Source: Lachnospiraceae bacterium
Lineage (GTDB): Bacteria > Bacillota > Clostridia > Lachnospirales > Lachnospiraceae
Assembly: GCA_018384375.1 (NCBI GenBank)
Contig: JAHAYJ010000060.1
Span: forward strand, 33,172 to 97,171
DNA length: 64,000 bases
Reading direction: 5' to 3'
The notes under the pieces are model-generated. The model did no database searches. It saw nothing but the letters and a program-made list of their open reading frames with translations, and was not told the origin of the DNA. The translations under genes and the position numbers were made by a program. Each line of letters opens with the position of its first letter. Position 1 is the stretch's first letter. Of this stretch, positions 18,174 through 27,575 are shown piece by piece.

Positions 18174-19430
18174 ATGAAAAACGGAGTTAAAGTGGCAGTG
18201 ATCGGAGCCGGTGCATCAGGAATGATGGCGGCTATTACTGCATCGGAGTTTGGAGCAGAGGTGACTCTGTATGAAAAAAATGACCGTGTAGGTAAGAAGA
18301 TTCTTGCCACCGGAAACGGGAGATGCAATTTCAGTAACCTTGCACTTTCTGTAGAACAGTATTATTGTGATGACAAGGATAAGCTCGATAAGCTTTTTCA
18401 GACATTTTCCGCACTGGATGCGGTCAGCTTTTTTGAAAAATGCGGTATGATGACGAAAAGCAAGAATGGATATCTCTACCCTTATTCAGAACAGGCATCT
18501 GCGGTTCTTGATATTCTGAGAATGGAATTGGTTGAAAAGGAAGTTAAGCTTTGCTCTGAAACGGAGATTACCGATATTATTTACAGCAGAGAAAAAATGG
18601 CATTTCAGCTGAAGGAGCCGGACGGAAAAAAACGCTGTTATGATAAGGTGATTCTTGCCTGTGGAAGCCCGGCATCTCTCAAAAAGGGTGCAGGAAGAAC
18701 CGGCTATAAACTGGCAGAAAGCTTAGGACATCGAATCAGACCGATTATGCCGGGGCTGGTACAGCTTATTTCCGATGCGCCTTTCTGCAAATCTCTTGCG
18801 GGAGTTCGCTGTCAGGCGGGAATTCGTCTGCTTATAGATGGAGAAGAACATGCATCTGAGCAGGGAGAGGTGCAGTTTACAGACTATGGTGTTTCAGGAA
18901 TTCCGATATTTCAAGTCAGCAGACTGGCAGGGTACGCTTTACGGGAAGGAAGAGAAGTTACAATTCTCTTAGATTTCTTCCCGGAGCAGGGTGACAGACA
19001 GGCTTTTGAAGAATTCGTAAGAAAAAGATTTATTAACAATCAGAACAGAACCTTGGAGGAATTTCTGACAGGAACTCTGAATCGAAAAATAAATATGGTT
19101 CTGATTAAGCAATGCGGATGTAAGACGAACATGACTGCTGCGGAAGCCGGATATGGAAAAATCAGTGAAATGATGCAGAAGAGCAGAGCATTTGAAATAC
19201 ATATAAATGGAATTAATTCCGTAGAAAATGCTCAGATCTGTGCAGGTGGTGTTGCATTTGAGGAGCTTGATGCTAAATTACAGTCAAAGCTGGTACCGGG
19301 ATTGTATGTTACGGGAGAACTGGTGGATGTTGACGGAAAATGCGGAGGCTACAATCTGCAATGGGCATGGACCAGTGGTTATATTGCCGGGAAAAGTGCT
19401 GCAGAAGACGGAAAGACGGTAAAGGAATGA
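18174..19430 (+). CDS. HI0933/YhiN-family FAD-dependent oxidoreductase
   Basis: An FAD-binding protein of the HI0933-like family, whose reaction is unknown. Start moved from TTG 18162 to ATG 18174, with GGAG 6 bases upstream, giving 418 residues beginning MKNGVKVAVIGAGASGMMAA, the FAD Rossmann loop. The family signature KKILATGNGRCNFSN follows, and the C-terminus has AQICAGGVAFEELD and VDGKCGGYNLQWAWTSGY. Seven bases separate it from a second flavoprotein gene, so the two are probably co-expressed. Confidence 0.88.
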   Translation: MKNGVKVAVIGAGASGMMAAITASEFGAEVTLYEKNDRVGKKILATGNGRCNFSNLALSVEQYYCDDKDKLDKLFQTFSALDAVSFFEKCGMMTKSKNGYLYPYSEQASAVLDILRMELVEKEVKLCSETEITDIIYSREKMAFQLKEPDGKKRCYDKVILACGSPASLKKGAGRTGYKLAESLGHRIRPIMPGLVQLISDAPFCKSLAGVRCQAGIRLLIDGEEHASEQGEVQFTDYGVSGIPIFQVSRLAGYALREGREVTILLDFFPEQGDRQAFEEFVRKRFINNQNRTLEEFLTGTLNRKINMVLIKQCGCKTNMTAAEAGYGKISEMMQKSRAFEIHINGINSVENAQICAGGVAFEELDAKLQSKLVPGLYVTGELVDVDGKCGGYNLQWAWTSGYIAGKSAAEDGKTVKE

Positions 19431-19436
19431 TTTAAG

Positions 19437-21041
19437 ATGCTGAGGATAAACCAGTTGAGACTGCCGGTCGGACATTCTAAAGAAGAACTGATACGCCGTG
19501 TCCAAAAAGTTCTTCGATGCCGGGAAGTACCGGAGATCACAATAGTACGGCGCTCTGTTGATGCGAGAAAGAAACCGGAACTCTATTTCAATTATATTTT
19601 AAATATTAAGGTCTCTAATCAGGGTGAAATCTATCGGAGATGTGACAGGAAACAGGTAGAAATTTGGGAAGAAAAGCCCTATCATTTCCCGGTAGAAGGA
19701 TATCGGGGAAAGGAACGTCCGATTATTATCGGAACCGGTCCTGCCGGTCTGTTTTGCGGATATATGCTGGCAAATGCTGGGTTTCATCCAATCCTTCTGG
19801 AACGTGGAAAAAGCGTTAAGCAGCGGACCCTCGATGTGCAGCAATTCTGGGAAACGGGAAACCTGAACCCGGAATCCAACGTGCAGTTTGGCGAAGGAGG
19901 AGCCGGTACCTTTTCTGATGGGAAATTAAACACGCTGGTAAAGGATAAATACGGACGAAACAGGGAGGTTCTATCTCTGTTTGTAAGGATGGGAGCACCG
20001 GAAGAAATCCTGTATGATCATAAGCCACATATCGGAACGGATGTTTTGTGCAAGGTGGTTGAAAACATCCGTCTCGAAATTGAAAGGTTAGGTGGAGAAG
20101 TACGGTTTGAAGCAAAGGTAACAGAATTGCTCACAGAAAAGGACAGGGTAAGTGGAGTGGTAGTCAATGACAGGGAGGTTCTAACCTCCGGTTATGTTGT
20201 TTTAGCACCCGGACATAGTGCCAGAGATACCTTTTCCATGCTGTACGGGAAGAAGCTCGACATGGAAGCAAAGCCTTTTGCAGTCGGAATGCGTGTGGAG
20301 CATCTTCAGAAGACGATCAACAAGGCGCAGTATGGAAAGGAAGAGGAGCCGCTTCTTGGTAATGCTCCCTATAAAGTGACAGCAAAGGCAGCGGATGGAA
20401 GAGGTGTATACTCTTTTTGTATGTGTCCCGGTGGTTATGTTGTGAATGCTTCTTCGGAACCGGGGCGCCTGGCTGTAAATGGAATGAGCTACAGAAAAAG
20501 GGATGGCAGAAATGCCAACAGTGCAATTATTGTTTCGGTTAATCCGGAGGACTACGGTGGTGATTCGCCGCTTGCCGGAATGGAATTTCAGCGTAAGCTG
20601 GAGGAAAAAGCTTTTCAAATTGGAGCCGGATGTGTACCGGTGGAATCTTATGGAGATTACAAGGAGGCAGTTCTTGGACTGCAGTCAGAGGAACATAATG
20701 GGTGTATTGTGGAACCCTGTATTAAGGGGCAATGGAAGTTTGCACCTGTACATGAAATATTACCGGATAATCTGAATAAAGCTTTTGTGGAGGGGATGGA
20801 GCAATTCGGGAAGATTATTCCGGGATTTTCAGATGGGAATGTGCTGATAGAAGGTGTTGAGAGCAGAACATCTTCTCCCATACGGATTCTTAGGAATGAG
20901 GCACTGCAGGCCAGTCTAAAAGGGCTGTATCCGTGTGGAGAGGGAGCAGGATATGCGGGAGGAATCACTTCAGCAGCAATGGATGGAATTCATGTTGCCG
21001 AAGAGCTGGCTCTGCATATTGTAAATACTGAGAGGGACTGA
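19437..21041 (+). CDS. Uncharacterised FAD-dependent dehydrogenase (COG2509 type)
   Basis: A 534-residue flavoprotein of unknown reaction. Residues 1-90 form a small N-terminal domain (KEELIRRVQKVLRCREV...VDARKKPELYFNYIL). The FAD loop IIIGTGPAGLFCGYMLANAG follows, then NVQFGEGGAGTFSDGKLNT and a C-terminal YPCGEGAGYAGGITSAAMDG. This layout is typical of the COG2509 group. It lies between the HI0933-family gene and the 5-formyl-THF cyclo-ligase gene in one orientation with short gaps. Confidence 0.87.
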   Translation: MLRINQLRLPVGHSKEELIRRVQKVLRCREVPEITIVRRSVDARKKPELYFNYILNIKVSNQGEIYRRCDRKQVEIWEEKPYHFPVEGYRGKERPIIIGTGPAGLFCGYMLANAGFHPILLERGKSVKQRTLDVQQFWETGNLNPESNVQFGEGGAGTFSDGKLNTLVKDKYGRNREVLSLFVRMGAPEEILYDHKPHIGTDVLCKVVENIRLEIERLGGEVRFEAKVTELLTEKDRVSGVVVNDREVLTSGYVVLAPGHSARDTFSMLYGKKLDMEAKPFAVGMRVEHLQKTINKAQYGKEEEPLLGNAPYKVTAKAADGRGVYSFCMCPGGYVVNASSEPGRLAVNGMSYRKRDGRNANSAIIVSVNPEDYGGDSPLAGMEFQRKLEEKAFQIGAGCVPVESYGDYKEAVLGLQSEEHNGCIVEPCIKGQWKFAPVHEILPDNLNKAFVEGMEQFGKIIPGFSDGNVLIEGVESRTSSPIRILRNEALQASLKGLYPCGEGAGYAGGITSAAMDGIHVAEELALHIVNTERD

Positions 21042-21061
21042 AATACGAAGGAGGACTGTTG

Positions 21062-21649
21062 ATGGCAGAGAAAGAGATGATCAATAAGCAAAATATCAGA
21101 ACAAAGTATTTAAACCTCAGAAATAATCTTTCCCTCAGTGAACGGAAAGAAAAAAGCAGGAAAATATGGGATAAACTGATGGCAGAACCTTCTTATCAGA
21201 AGGCACAGGCAGTTCTTGTCTATATGGATTACAGAAGTGAAGTGATGACTACCGGGTTGGTAGAGGAGCTTTTTAAAAAGGGAGAAAAAAGAGTTTTTGC
21301 CCCGCGGGTAGAAGGAATGGATATTCATTTTTATGAAGTACATTCCATGGAAGACTTTGAATCAGGCTATCAGGGGATTCGCGAGCCGAAGGAAGACTGG
21401 GAAAAACTCTTTACTCTGCAAATGATGTCGGAAATGAAAGGGCTGGTTCTTGTTCCCGGTGCAGTGTTTGACAGGCAGAGGGGAAGAATGGGCTATGGAA
21501 AGGGATTTTATGACAGATTTCTTGCAGAATATATCGGGCTTAACAGTGTGGCACTTGCCTTTTCATGTCAGATTGCCAAGAGAGTACCGGTAGAAGAACA
21601 TGATATCCGCCCCGATTTGATTATTACGGAAGATGAGATGATTCGTTAA
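21062..21649 (+). CDS. 5-formyltetrahydrofolate cyclo-ligase
   Basis: Converts 5-formyl-THF to 5,10-methenyl-THF with ATP, rescuing the folate shunted off by serine hydroxymethyltransferase. AAGGAGG at 21048-21054 is 7 bases before ATG 21062, so this start is preferred to TTG 21059; 195 residues. The family signature GRMGYGKGFYDRFL is present near residue 140, and the N-terminal RNNLSLSERKEKSRKIW is typical. Functionally it connects with fhs and folD 18 kb upstream. Confidence 0.95.
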   Translation: MAEKEMINKQNIRTKYLNLRNNLSLSERKEKSRKIWDKLMAEPSYQKAQAVLVYMDYRSEVMTTGLVEELFKKGEKRVFAPRVEGMDIHFYEVHSMEDFESGYQGIREPKEDWEKLFTLQMMSEMKGLVLVPGAVFDRQRGRMGYGKGFYDRFLAEYIGLNSVALAFSCQIAKRVPVEEHDIRPDLIITEDEMIR

Positions 21650-21699
21650 GTAGTGGTATAAGCTTTTCTGACGGAAGCTGGAAAGGAGAATGGAGATAA

Positions 21700-22941
21700 A
21701 TGGAAATGCTGGAAATACTTGGAAAAAATGCCGCAGTTGCAAAATACGAACTACAGAAATTGAGCACAGAATCTAAAGATAAAGCCCTGCTTGCCGTAGC
21801 TGATGCGTTGGTCTGCAAGAGCAGTCTGATTATAGAGGAAAATGAAAAGGATCTAAAAAGAGGGAAAGAGAAAGGGATGCATCCCGGACTGCTTGACAGG
21901 CTGCGGCTTGATAAAAGCAGGATTGAGGGAATGGCGGAGGGTTTAAGGCAGATTGCAGCCCTGCCGGATCCAATCGGGGAAGTGATGGAGACGATAGAAC
22001 GCCCCAATGGTTTATTCATTGAGAAAAGGCGTGTCCCTATTGGTGTGATTGGTATTATTTATGAATCCAGACCTAATGTAACAGCAGATGCTTTCGGACT
22101 TTGCTTTAAAAGTGGTAATGTGGTGATATTAAAGGGCGGCAGTGATGCAATTTGCTCCAACATTGCAATTGCAAATGTGATCCGCCTTGCATTGGCAGAG
22201 CAGAAAATTACACAAAATGCGATTCAATTGATTGAATCAACGGATAGAAGTGTCGTACTGGAATTCATGAAACTAAAGCAATACGTTGATCTGCTCATCC
22301 CCAGAGGGGGCGCGGGTTTGATCAAAAATGTGGTGGAAAACAGTACCATTCCCGTTATTGAGACCGGAACCGGAAATTGTCATATTTATGTGGATGAAAC
22401 GGCTGATTTAGATAAAGCCATTCCGATTATCATTAACGCCAAAACACAGCGCATTGGTGTCTGTAATGCATGTGAATCTCTGGTCATACATGAAAAGATA
22501 AGAGAGAAGCTTTTACCCCGCCTTAAACAGGCGCTTCAGGAGAAGCAGGTTGAAATCAGAGGAGATGAGAAGATACAAGAGGTGATTTCCTGCGTACCTG
22601 CGACAGAAGAAGATTACGGTAAAGAATATCTGGATTACATTATTTCCATGAAGACGGTTTCTTCTGTAGAAGAGGCAATTGCTCATATAAACAAATATAA
22701 TACAAAACATTCAGAAGCGATTCTGACGGCTGATAAGGGAAATGCCGATAAATTTTTAAATGAGGTGGATGCTGCATGTGTCTATGTCAATGCGTCTACA
22801 CGGTTTACGGATGGTTTTGAATTTGGTTTTGGAGCGGAAATCGGTATCAGTACCCAGAAAATCCATGCAAGGGGACCTATGGGACTGAAGGAACTGACTT
22901 CCTACAAATATGCGATTACAGGGAACGGGCAGATCAGGTAA
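21700..22941 (+). CDS. proA: Gamma-glutamyl phosphate reductase
   Basis: Second step of proline synthesis: NADPH reduction of gamma-glutamyl phosphate to glutamate-5-semialdehyde. The 413 residues match the family. [20 protein letters not shown] is the N-terminal signature, [10 protein letters not shown] binds the cofactor, and [14 protein letters not shown] carries the catalytic Cys. proB, usually adjacent, is not in the window. GGAG lies 5 bases before the ATG. A strong hairpin follows the stop. Confidence 0.97.
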   Translation: MEMLEILGKNAAVAKYELQKLSTESKDKALLAVADALVCKSSLIIEENEKDLKRGKEKGMHPGLLDRLRLDKSRIEGMAEGLRQIAALPDPIGEVMETIERPNGLFIEKRRVPIGVIGIIYESRPNVTADAFGLCFKSGNVVILKGGSDAICSNIAIANVIRLALAEQKITQNAIQLIESTDRSVVLEFMKLKQYVDLLIPRGGAGLIKNVVENSTIPVIETGTGNCHIYVDETADLDKAIPIIINAKTQRIGVCNACESLVIHEKIREKLLPRLKQALQEKQVEIRGDEKIQEVISCVPATEEDYGKEYLDYIISMKTVSSVEEAIAHINKYNTKHSEAILTADKGNADKFLNEVDAACVYVNASTRFTDGFEFGFGAEIGISTQKIHARGPMGLKELTSYKYAITGNGQIR

Positions 22942-22947
22942 AAAAAT

Positions 22948-22984
22948 ACTGCTGTATTAATCGAATTTTGATTAATACAGCAGT
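22948..22984. terminator. Bidirectional intrinsic terminator between proA and potD
   Basis: A perfect 15-bp stem (ACTGCTGTATTAATC / GATTAATACAGCAGT) with a 7-base loop. On the minus strand it is followed by a run of T (ATTTTTTT), making it a good potD terminator; on the plus strand the tail is weaker. It lies just between two convergent genes. Confidence 0.85.
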
Positions 22985-22988
22985 TCCC

Positions 22989-24050
22989 TTATTCGGACTT
23001 AACTTCCTTCCACAGATTGTTATAGAGCTCGTCACCTTCGGAACCGAGATACTGGAAGGTTTCCAGATTTTCATATTGTGACAGGTCAGGGAATGCAATG
23101 GGAGAATTTTTGATCTCCTCATCCTCAATCAGTGCCTGTGCTGCGGTATTGGGAGTGGAGTAGGTGATATACTCAAAATTCATCAAGGCAATGTCTTCCC
23201 GGCACATAAAATTGATAAACTTTTCTGCATTTTCTTTGTTGGGTGCATTTTTAGGAATGACCCAGGAATCTATCCAGACGTTGGTTCCTTCTTTGGGAAT
23301 CACATACTTTAAATTTTCATTTTCACGTTGGGTATAGATAGCTTCACCGGAATAAATAACCCCGATAGCTGCTTCATTGCCAATCATTTTATCTCTTACC
23401 TGATCAATGACATATGCCTGAACCAGAGGCTTTTGCTGGATCAGTGCATTTTTTGCAACTTCAAGCTCTGCTTCGTTCAAAGTGTTCATGGAATAGCCGT
23501 TTAATTTTAAGGCAACCATAAAGGCATCCCGAACAGAATCCTGCATCAGAATATCGTCTGCATATTTTTCATCCCAAAGAATTGCCCAGCTGTCAATCGG
23601 TTCATCTACCATCGTTTCGTTGTAAAGGATACCGACAGTACCAAAGCAGTAGGGAACGGAATATTTGTTTTCCGGGTCAAATTCCCTGGATTGCTCCATG
23701 TATTGTTCCCCAATATTTTTAATATTGGGAATATTGTCAAAGTTGATCTCTGCAAGCAGATCATTTTCAATCATTTTCTGGATCATATAGTCGGAGGGAC
23801 AAATGACGTCGTAGGCGGTGGCACCGGCCTCTACCTTGGGATACATGACCTCATTTGTCTCAAATTCATCATAGACGACCTTGATACCGGTTTCCTCCTC
23901 AAACATGGTAAGAACCTCAGGATCCAGATATTCTCCCCAGTTATAAACGATAACTTCACCGTTGCTTCCGCCGCCTGAATTGCCACAGCCGGAAAGAATA
24001 AGGCACAGAGCAGCAGTAAGTGCAAGCATAAAACAAATTCTTTTTTTCAT
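22989..24050 (-). CDS. potD: Spermidine/putrescine ABC transporter substrate-binding lipoprotein
   Basis: Extracellular polyamine-binding lipoprotein, 353 residues. The signal peptide ends in the lipobox LSGC (cysteine at 22). The mature start (VIVYNWGEYLDPEVLTMFEE) and AYDVICPSDYMIQKM are typical of PotD. It is the last gene of the regulator-potABCD operon, 28 bases after potC, and ends at a strong terminator. Polyamine specificity is inferred from family and operon; spermidine and putrescine cannot be distinguished by eye. Confidence 0.94.
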   Translation of the reverse strand: MKKRICFMLALTAALCLILSGCGNSGGGSNGEVIVYNWGEYLDPEVLTMFEEETGIKVVYDEFETNEVMYPKVEAGATAYDVICPSDYMIQKMIENDLLAEINFDNIPNIKNIGEQYMEQSREFDPENKYSVPYCFGTVGILYNETMVDEPIDSWAILWDEKYADDILMQDSVRDAFMVALKLNGYSMNTLNEAELEVAKNALIQQKPLVQAYVIDQVRDKMIGNEAAIGVIYSGEAIYTQRENENLKYVIPKEGTNVWIDSWVIPKNAPNKENAEKFINFMCREDIALMNFEYITYSTPNTAAQALIEDEEIKNSPIAFPDLSQYENLETFQYLGSEGDELYNNLWKEVKSE

Positions 24051-24078
24051 AATAATCTCCCTTCATCATAAATAATTG

Positions 24079-24882
24079 CTATATTTTAGCGGAAGTACTG
24101 CTTCCGGTGATATTTTCCCGGGAAGCAGGATTCCGATTGATCAGAAGAAGCAGCACCAACACCGTTAGAAATATAAGGGTGGAGAGAGCATACATTTCCG
24201 GTTTGATTCCCTTTTTGACTTCTGTATAGATTTTGGTTGACAAGGTATCTACTCCGGCACCCTTAGTAAAATGGGTAATGATAAAGTCATCAATCGACAT
24301 TGTAAAGGACATCAGAAAGCCGGATAAAACGCCGGGCAGAATGTCGGGAAATACTACTTTAAAAAAACCGTATACAGGACCGGCTCCCAAATCAAGGGCG
24401 GCTTCGTAAGTGCTGGGATTTAGCTGTTGCATTCTAGGCATGACACTTAAAATGACATAAGGAATGCAAAAGGTAATATGAGACAAAAGAATAGTGCCAA
24501 ATCCGAATTTAAGCCCCATACTGATAAAAAGCAACATGAGAGAGATACCGGTGACGATTTCTGCATTCAGCATGGGAATGTTGGTAATTCCGAGAATGAT
24601 TGCACGTCCTTTTTTCTTTAAACTCATAATCGCCAGACAGGCAGCTGTGCCGATGATAGTCGCCACAACAGAGGCAATCAGGGCAATCAATAGGGTGTTG
24701 GACAGTGCAGCTAAAATATCTTCATTCTGAAAGAGTGCAACATACCATTTAAGGGTAAAGCCCCCCCACTTTGCACGGGTCTTGCTTGCATTAAAGGAGA
24801 GCACCACCAGCGTCACAATTGGGGCATACAGAAAAATGAAAATCAGGGCAATATATATTTTTTTGGCAGCGTTTTTTATCAT
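24079..24882 (-). CDS. potC: Spermidine/putrescine ABC transporter permease PotC
   Basis: Inner-membrane permease with about six helices, 267 residues. The EAA loop for contact with PotA reads YEAALDLGAGPVYGFFKVVF. The opening helix (IYIALIFIFLYAPIVTLVVL) is typical of PotC. It overlaps potB by 4 bases and is followed by potD. Confidence 0.94.
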   Translation of the reverse strand: MIKNAAKKIYIALIFIFLYAPIVTLVVLSFNASKTRAKWGGFTLKWYVALFQNEDILAALSNTLLIALIASVVATIIGTAACLAIMSLKKKGRAIILGITNIPMLNAEIVTGISLMLLFISMGLKFGFGTILLSHITFCIPYVILSVMPRMQQLNPSTYEAALDLGAGPVYGFFKVVFPDILPGVLSGFLMSFTMSIDDFIITHFTKGAGVDTLSTKIYTEVKKGIKPEMYALSTLIFLTVLVLLLLINRNPASRENITGSSTSAKI

Positions 24883-25700
24883 AAGAAGGAGCCCTCCCCG
24901 TCTTTATCAAATACGGCAGACAAAACCATGTTAACCAGGATAAAGATCATCAGAACAATGGAAAGTCCGCTTCCGAGATGCCAGTTACTTGCCTGTGTAA
25001 ATTCCTCCTCGATGACATTGCCGATCAGGAGAACCTTGCTTCCGCCAAGGAGTTTACTGATAACAAAGGTGGTGAGTGCAGGGACAAATACCATAGTAAT
25101 GCCGCTGATGATACCCGGCGTGCTTAAAGGAAGTTTGATCTTGAGGAATACCTGAATACCGTTGGCACCGAGATCACGGGCTGCCTGGATTACATTGTCA
25201 TCAATTTTGGAAAGTGCATTATAAATCGGCAATACCATAAAAGGTAGGAAGTTATATACCATACCAAGAACAATAGCATAAGGGGTATTGATAATCGTCA
25301 GACTTGGCAGATGCAGAAACTGGAGGATGCTGTTGATGACTCCGGTTTTTTCAAGCAGTGTCTGCCAGGCCAATGTACGAAGTAAAAAATTCATCCACAT
25401 GGGAAGAATAAAAATAAACACAATAAAGCTGTGCTGGTTTACCTGCATATCACATAAAATCATTGCCAGCGGATAGGCAAGCAAAAGGCAGATAAGAGTT
25501 GCGATCACCGAGAGAAGCAATGCCAGCGCAAGTGCCTTTAGGTGTTCCGGTGCAGTAATAGATGCAATGTTTTCCAAGGTAAAGGCTCCGCTTTTATCTG
25601 TAAGTCCGTAATAAAATACCATCCCTAAGGGAATCAGGATAAAAACAGCACACCATATATAGTAGGGGAGTCCGAGAAGCTTCTTTTTCATGTTATTCAT
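24879..25700 (-). CDS. potB: Spermidine/putrescine ABC transporter permease PotB
   Basis: Inner-membrane permease, 273 residues, with about six helices and the EAA loop [18 protein letters not shown]. PotB and PotC form the transmembrane channel. It overlaps the end of potA by 8 bases and the start of potC by 4, so translation is coupled along the operon. Confidence 0.94.
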   Translation of the reverse strand: MNNMKKKLLGLPYYIWCAVFILIPLGMVFYYGLTDKSGAFTLENIASITAPEHLKALALALLLSVIATLICLLLAYPLAMILCDMQVNQHSFIVFIFILPMWMNFLLRTLAWQTLLEKTGVINSILQFLHLPSLTIINTPYAIVLGMVYNFLPFMVLPIYNALSKIDDNVIQAARDLGANGIQVFLKIKLPLSTPGIISGITMVFVPALTTFVISKLLGGSKVLLIGNVIEEEFTQASNWHLGSGLSIVLMIFILVNMVLSAVFDKDGEGSFL

Positions 25701-26766
25701 CGATCATTACCGCCTCCTCGTCCTCAGATTCCGGTTTGTTCATGATCTGAATATTGAAGGGATCGACCTGAATTCCCACGTTGGTTCCCACAGGGAACAT
25801 GGAGGTGGAATGTACCAGCCATTCATAGCCACCGGCAGTAACCTCCATTTCATAGTGAACACCTTTAAAAATGAGATGAGTAACCGTACCCGATATGCGT
25901 CCCTTTAGGGGATCGGTAAGAATGACATCCTCGGGGCGGATCACTACATCTACAGGCTTCTGATTTCCAAAGCCCGTATCCACGCAGGGAAATTTAACAC
26001 CCAGAATTTCTACCAGTTTATCCTCAATCATAATGCCGTCAATAATATTACTGTCACCAATAAAGTCTGCAACAAAGGCATTTTCCGGTTCATTGTAGAT
26101 TCTTTCCGGGGAACCGATCTGCTGGATATAGCCCTTATTCATGACAACAATGGTATCGGACATGGTAAGAGCCTCTTCCTGATCATGTGTTACATAGATA
26201 AAGGTAATTCCAAGTTCGTTTTTCAGGCGGATCAATTCATACTGCATATCCTGACGCATTTTCAGATCAAGTGCGCCCAGCGGTTCATCCAGAAGAAGAA
26301 CCTTAGGCTCATTTACGATTGCTCTGGCAATGGCAATCCGCTGCTGCTGGCCACCGCTTAAGGAATCAGGCATACGATTCTCATAGCCGTCCAGATTAAC
26401 AAGCTTCAAAGCATATTTGATCTTGTCATTGATATAGGATTTGCTCTTGTTCTTAATCTTAAGTCCGAAGGCAATGTTTTCGGCAATATTCATATGAGTA
26501 AAGAGAGCATATTTTTGAAAAACAGTATTCAGCTGCCTTTTATTCGGTGGAAGCTTGGTAATATCCTGACCGTCGAAGATAACCTTACCCTGGTCGGGAG
26601 AAGTAAAGCCTCCAAGAATACGCAGGGTGGTAGTTTTGCCGCAGCCGGAAGGACCCAGAAGTGTCAAAAACTCATTTTCACGGATGTAAAGATTCAGGTC
26701 ATCTAAAACCATTTCTCCGTCAAAAGATTTACTTATATTTTTCAGATCAATTAATACTTTGTTCAT
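25693..26766 (-). CDS. potA: Spermidine/putrescine ABC transporter ATP-binding protein
   Basis: The ATPase of the polyamine importer. Start moved to ATG at 26766, preceded by GAGGAG 9 bases upstream, giving 357 residues ([19 protein letters not shown]); the longer ORF runs back into the regulator gene. Walker A is GPSGCGKTT, the signature is LSGGQQQR, and Walker B is [12 protein letters not shown]. The C-terminal TOBE-like region (about 270-350) is present. It begins 28 bases after the regulator stop. Confidence 0.95.
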   Translation of the reverse strand: MNKVLIDLKNISKSFDGEMVLDDLNLYIRENEFLTLLGPSGCGKTTTLRILGGFTSPDQGKVIFDGQDITKLPPNKRQLNTVFQKYALFTHMNIAENIAFGLKIKNKSKSYINDKIKYALKLVNLDGYENRMPDSLSGGQQQRIAIARAIVNEPKVLLLDEPLGALDLKMRQDMQYELIRLKNELGITFIYVTHDQEEALTMSDTIVVMNKGYIQQIGSPERIYNEPENAFVADFIGDSNIIDGIMIEDKLVEILGVKFPCVDTGFGNQKPVDVVIRPEDVILTDPLKGRISGTVTHLIFKGVHYEMEVTAGGYEWLVHSTSMFPVGTNVGIQVDPFNIQIMNKPESEDEEAVMIDE

Positions 26767-26794
26767 GATATCTGTCTCCTCTATTCTGTCTTGA

Positions 26795-27346
26795 TCAGAA
26801 GCTGGGTGGTGTGCTGACCCAGATGACGACAGCACCGGTTTTCCCGTCTGCTTTCAAATAATGGGTTGTCTTGGCAGTAAAATAAAAGGATTCCCCTTTT
26901 TTAACTTTTATGCTTTTTTTGCCAAGCACCAGCGTAATGCTGCCGGATAAAACATAGCCGAATTCTTCTCCCTCATGCGGATTATCGGGATAAGTGGAGC
27001 CCCCGGGCGTAAGCGTCAGTCGAATCGGTTCCATCATGTTTTTCTGGGCATTGGGAATGATCCATTCAATCTTATTAAGAAGTTCTTCATCGATTTTTTC
27101 AAAATAGTCTGTTTCCTTAAAGGCAACCTGTGTATCCTCAGAGTCGTTAAAGAATTCCTTCAGGTCAGTTCCGAGGCACTGCAGAATATCCACAAGGGTT
27201 GTAATGGAGGGAGAGGTCAGATCCCGTTCCAGCTGGGAAATAAATCCTTTTGATAATTCACAACGATCTGCCAGCTCTTCCTGTGTCAGTCCTTTTTGCG
27301 TTCGCAGATCTTTGATTTTATTTCCGATGTTGATTCCGTTATTCAT
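26795..27346 (-). CDS. HTH-cupin transcriptional regulator of the polyamine operon (PuuR-like)
   Basis: A 183-residue regulator with an XRE-type helix-turn-helix (about 10-65: [20 protein letters not shown], then [16 protein letters not shown]) and a C-terminal cupin ([20 protein letters not shown]...[16 protein letters not shown]). This layout is shared with PuuR and related regulators that sense small molecules such as polyamines. It is the first gene of the potABCD operon. A consensus promoter followed by palindromic sites lies directly upstream, so autoregulation with derepression by polyamine is likely but inferred. Confidence 0.88.
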   Translation of the reverse strand: MNNGINIGNKIKDLRTQKGLTQEELADRCELSKGFISQLERDLTSPSITTLVDILQCLGTDLKEFFNDSEDTQVAFKETDYFEKIDEELLNKIEWIIPNAQKNMMEPIRLTLTPGGSTYPDNPHEGEEFGYVLSGSITLVLGKKSIKVKKGESFYFTAKTTHYLKADGKTGAVVIWVSTPPSF

Positions 27347-27380
27347 AAAAATCCCCCGTTAATTGAAATGAAAATATAAT

Positions 27381-27406
27381 AAACTTTAAGTTTAGTAAAA
27401 CTAAAC
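27381..27406. promoter_or_regulatory. Palindromic operator sites upstream of the HTH-cupin gene
   Basis: Two overlapping palindromes: AAACTT-T-AAGTTT (27381-27393) and GTTTAGT-AAA-ACTAAAC (27390-27406). They lie just downstream of the minus-strand -10 box, at the predicted transcription start, where a bound repressor would block initiation. The HTH-cupin protein encoded next is the obvious candidate to bind. Confidence 0.65.
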
Positions 27407-27416
27407 GCTGATATTC

Positions 27417-27444
27417 ATTATACAAAAAGTAAAGGTGTTGTCAA
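27417..27444 (-). promoter_or_regulatory. Consensus promoter for the regulator-potABCD operon
   Basis: On the minus strand, TTGACA (27444-27439) and TATAAT (27422-27417) are separated by 16 bases. Both boxes are perfect consensus. The regulator start codon lies about 70 bases downstream. Confidence 0.85.
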
Positions 27445-27486
27445 TATATTTTATGTAAAAAGTATTGAGACATTAAGATTGTGGAT

Positions 27487-27521
27487 TTGACATTTTCTTT
27501 TATGTAAAAGAATGGTATAAT
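27487..27521 (+). promoter_or_regulatory. Atypical promoter of the lactonase gene with palindrome in the spacer
   Basis: TATAAT at 27516-27521 with an extended -10 TG (TGGTATAAT). A TTGACA lies at 27487, but 23 bases away, too far for normal use. An 18-base palindrome (TTCTTTTA-TG-TAAAAGAA, 27495-27512) fills the spacer, and the related TTTTATGTAAAA occurs at 27449. The extended -10 probably drives transcription, and the palindrome may bind a regulator. Confidence 0.55.
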
Positions 27522-27575
27522 AGCTTTGGCAGATCATGGAAAGACTATATAAAAAGTACCGGAGGAAAAATCAGC

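Noticed and set aside
27487-27492. TTGACA as the -35 box of the lactonase promoter
   Set aside because: Spacing to TATAAT is 23 bases, too long for normal sigma-A use; the extended -10 is a better explanation.
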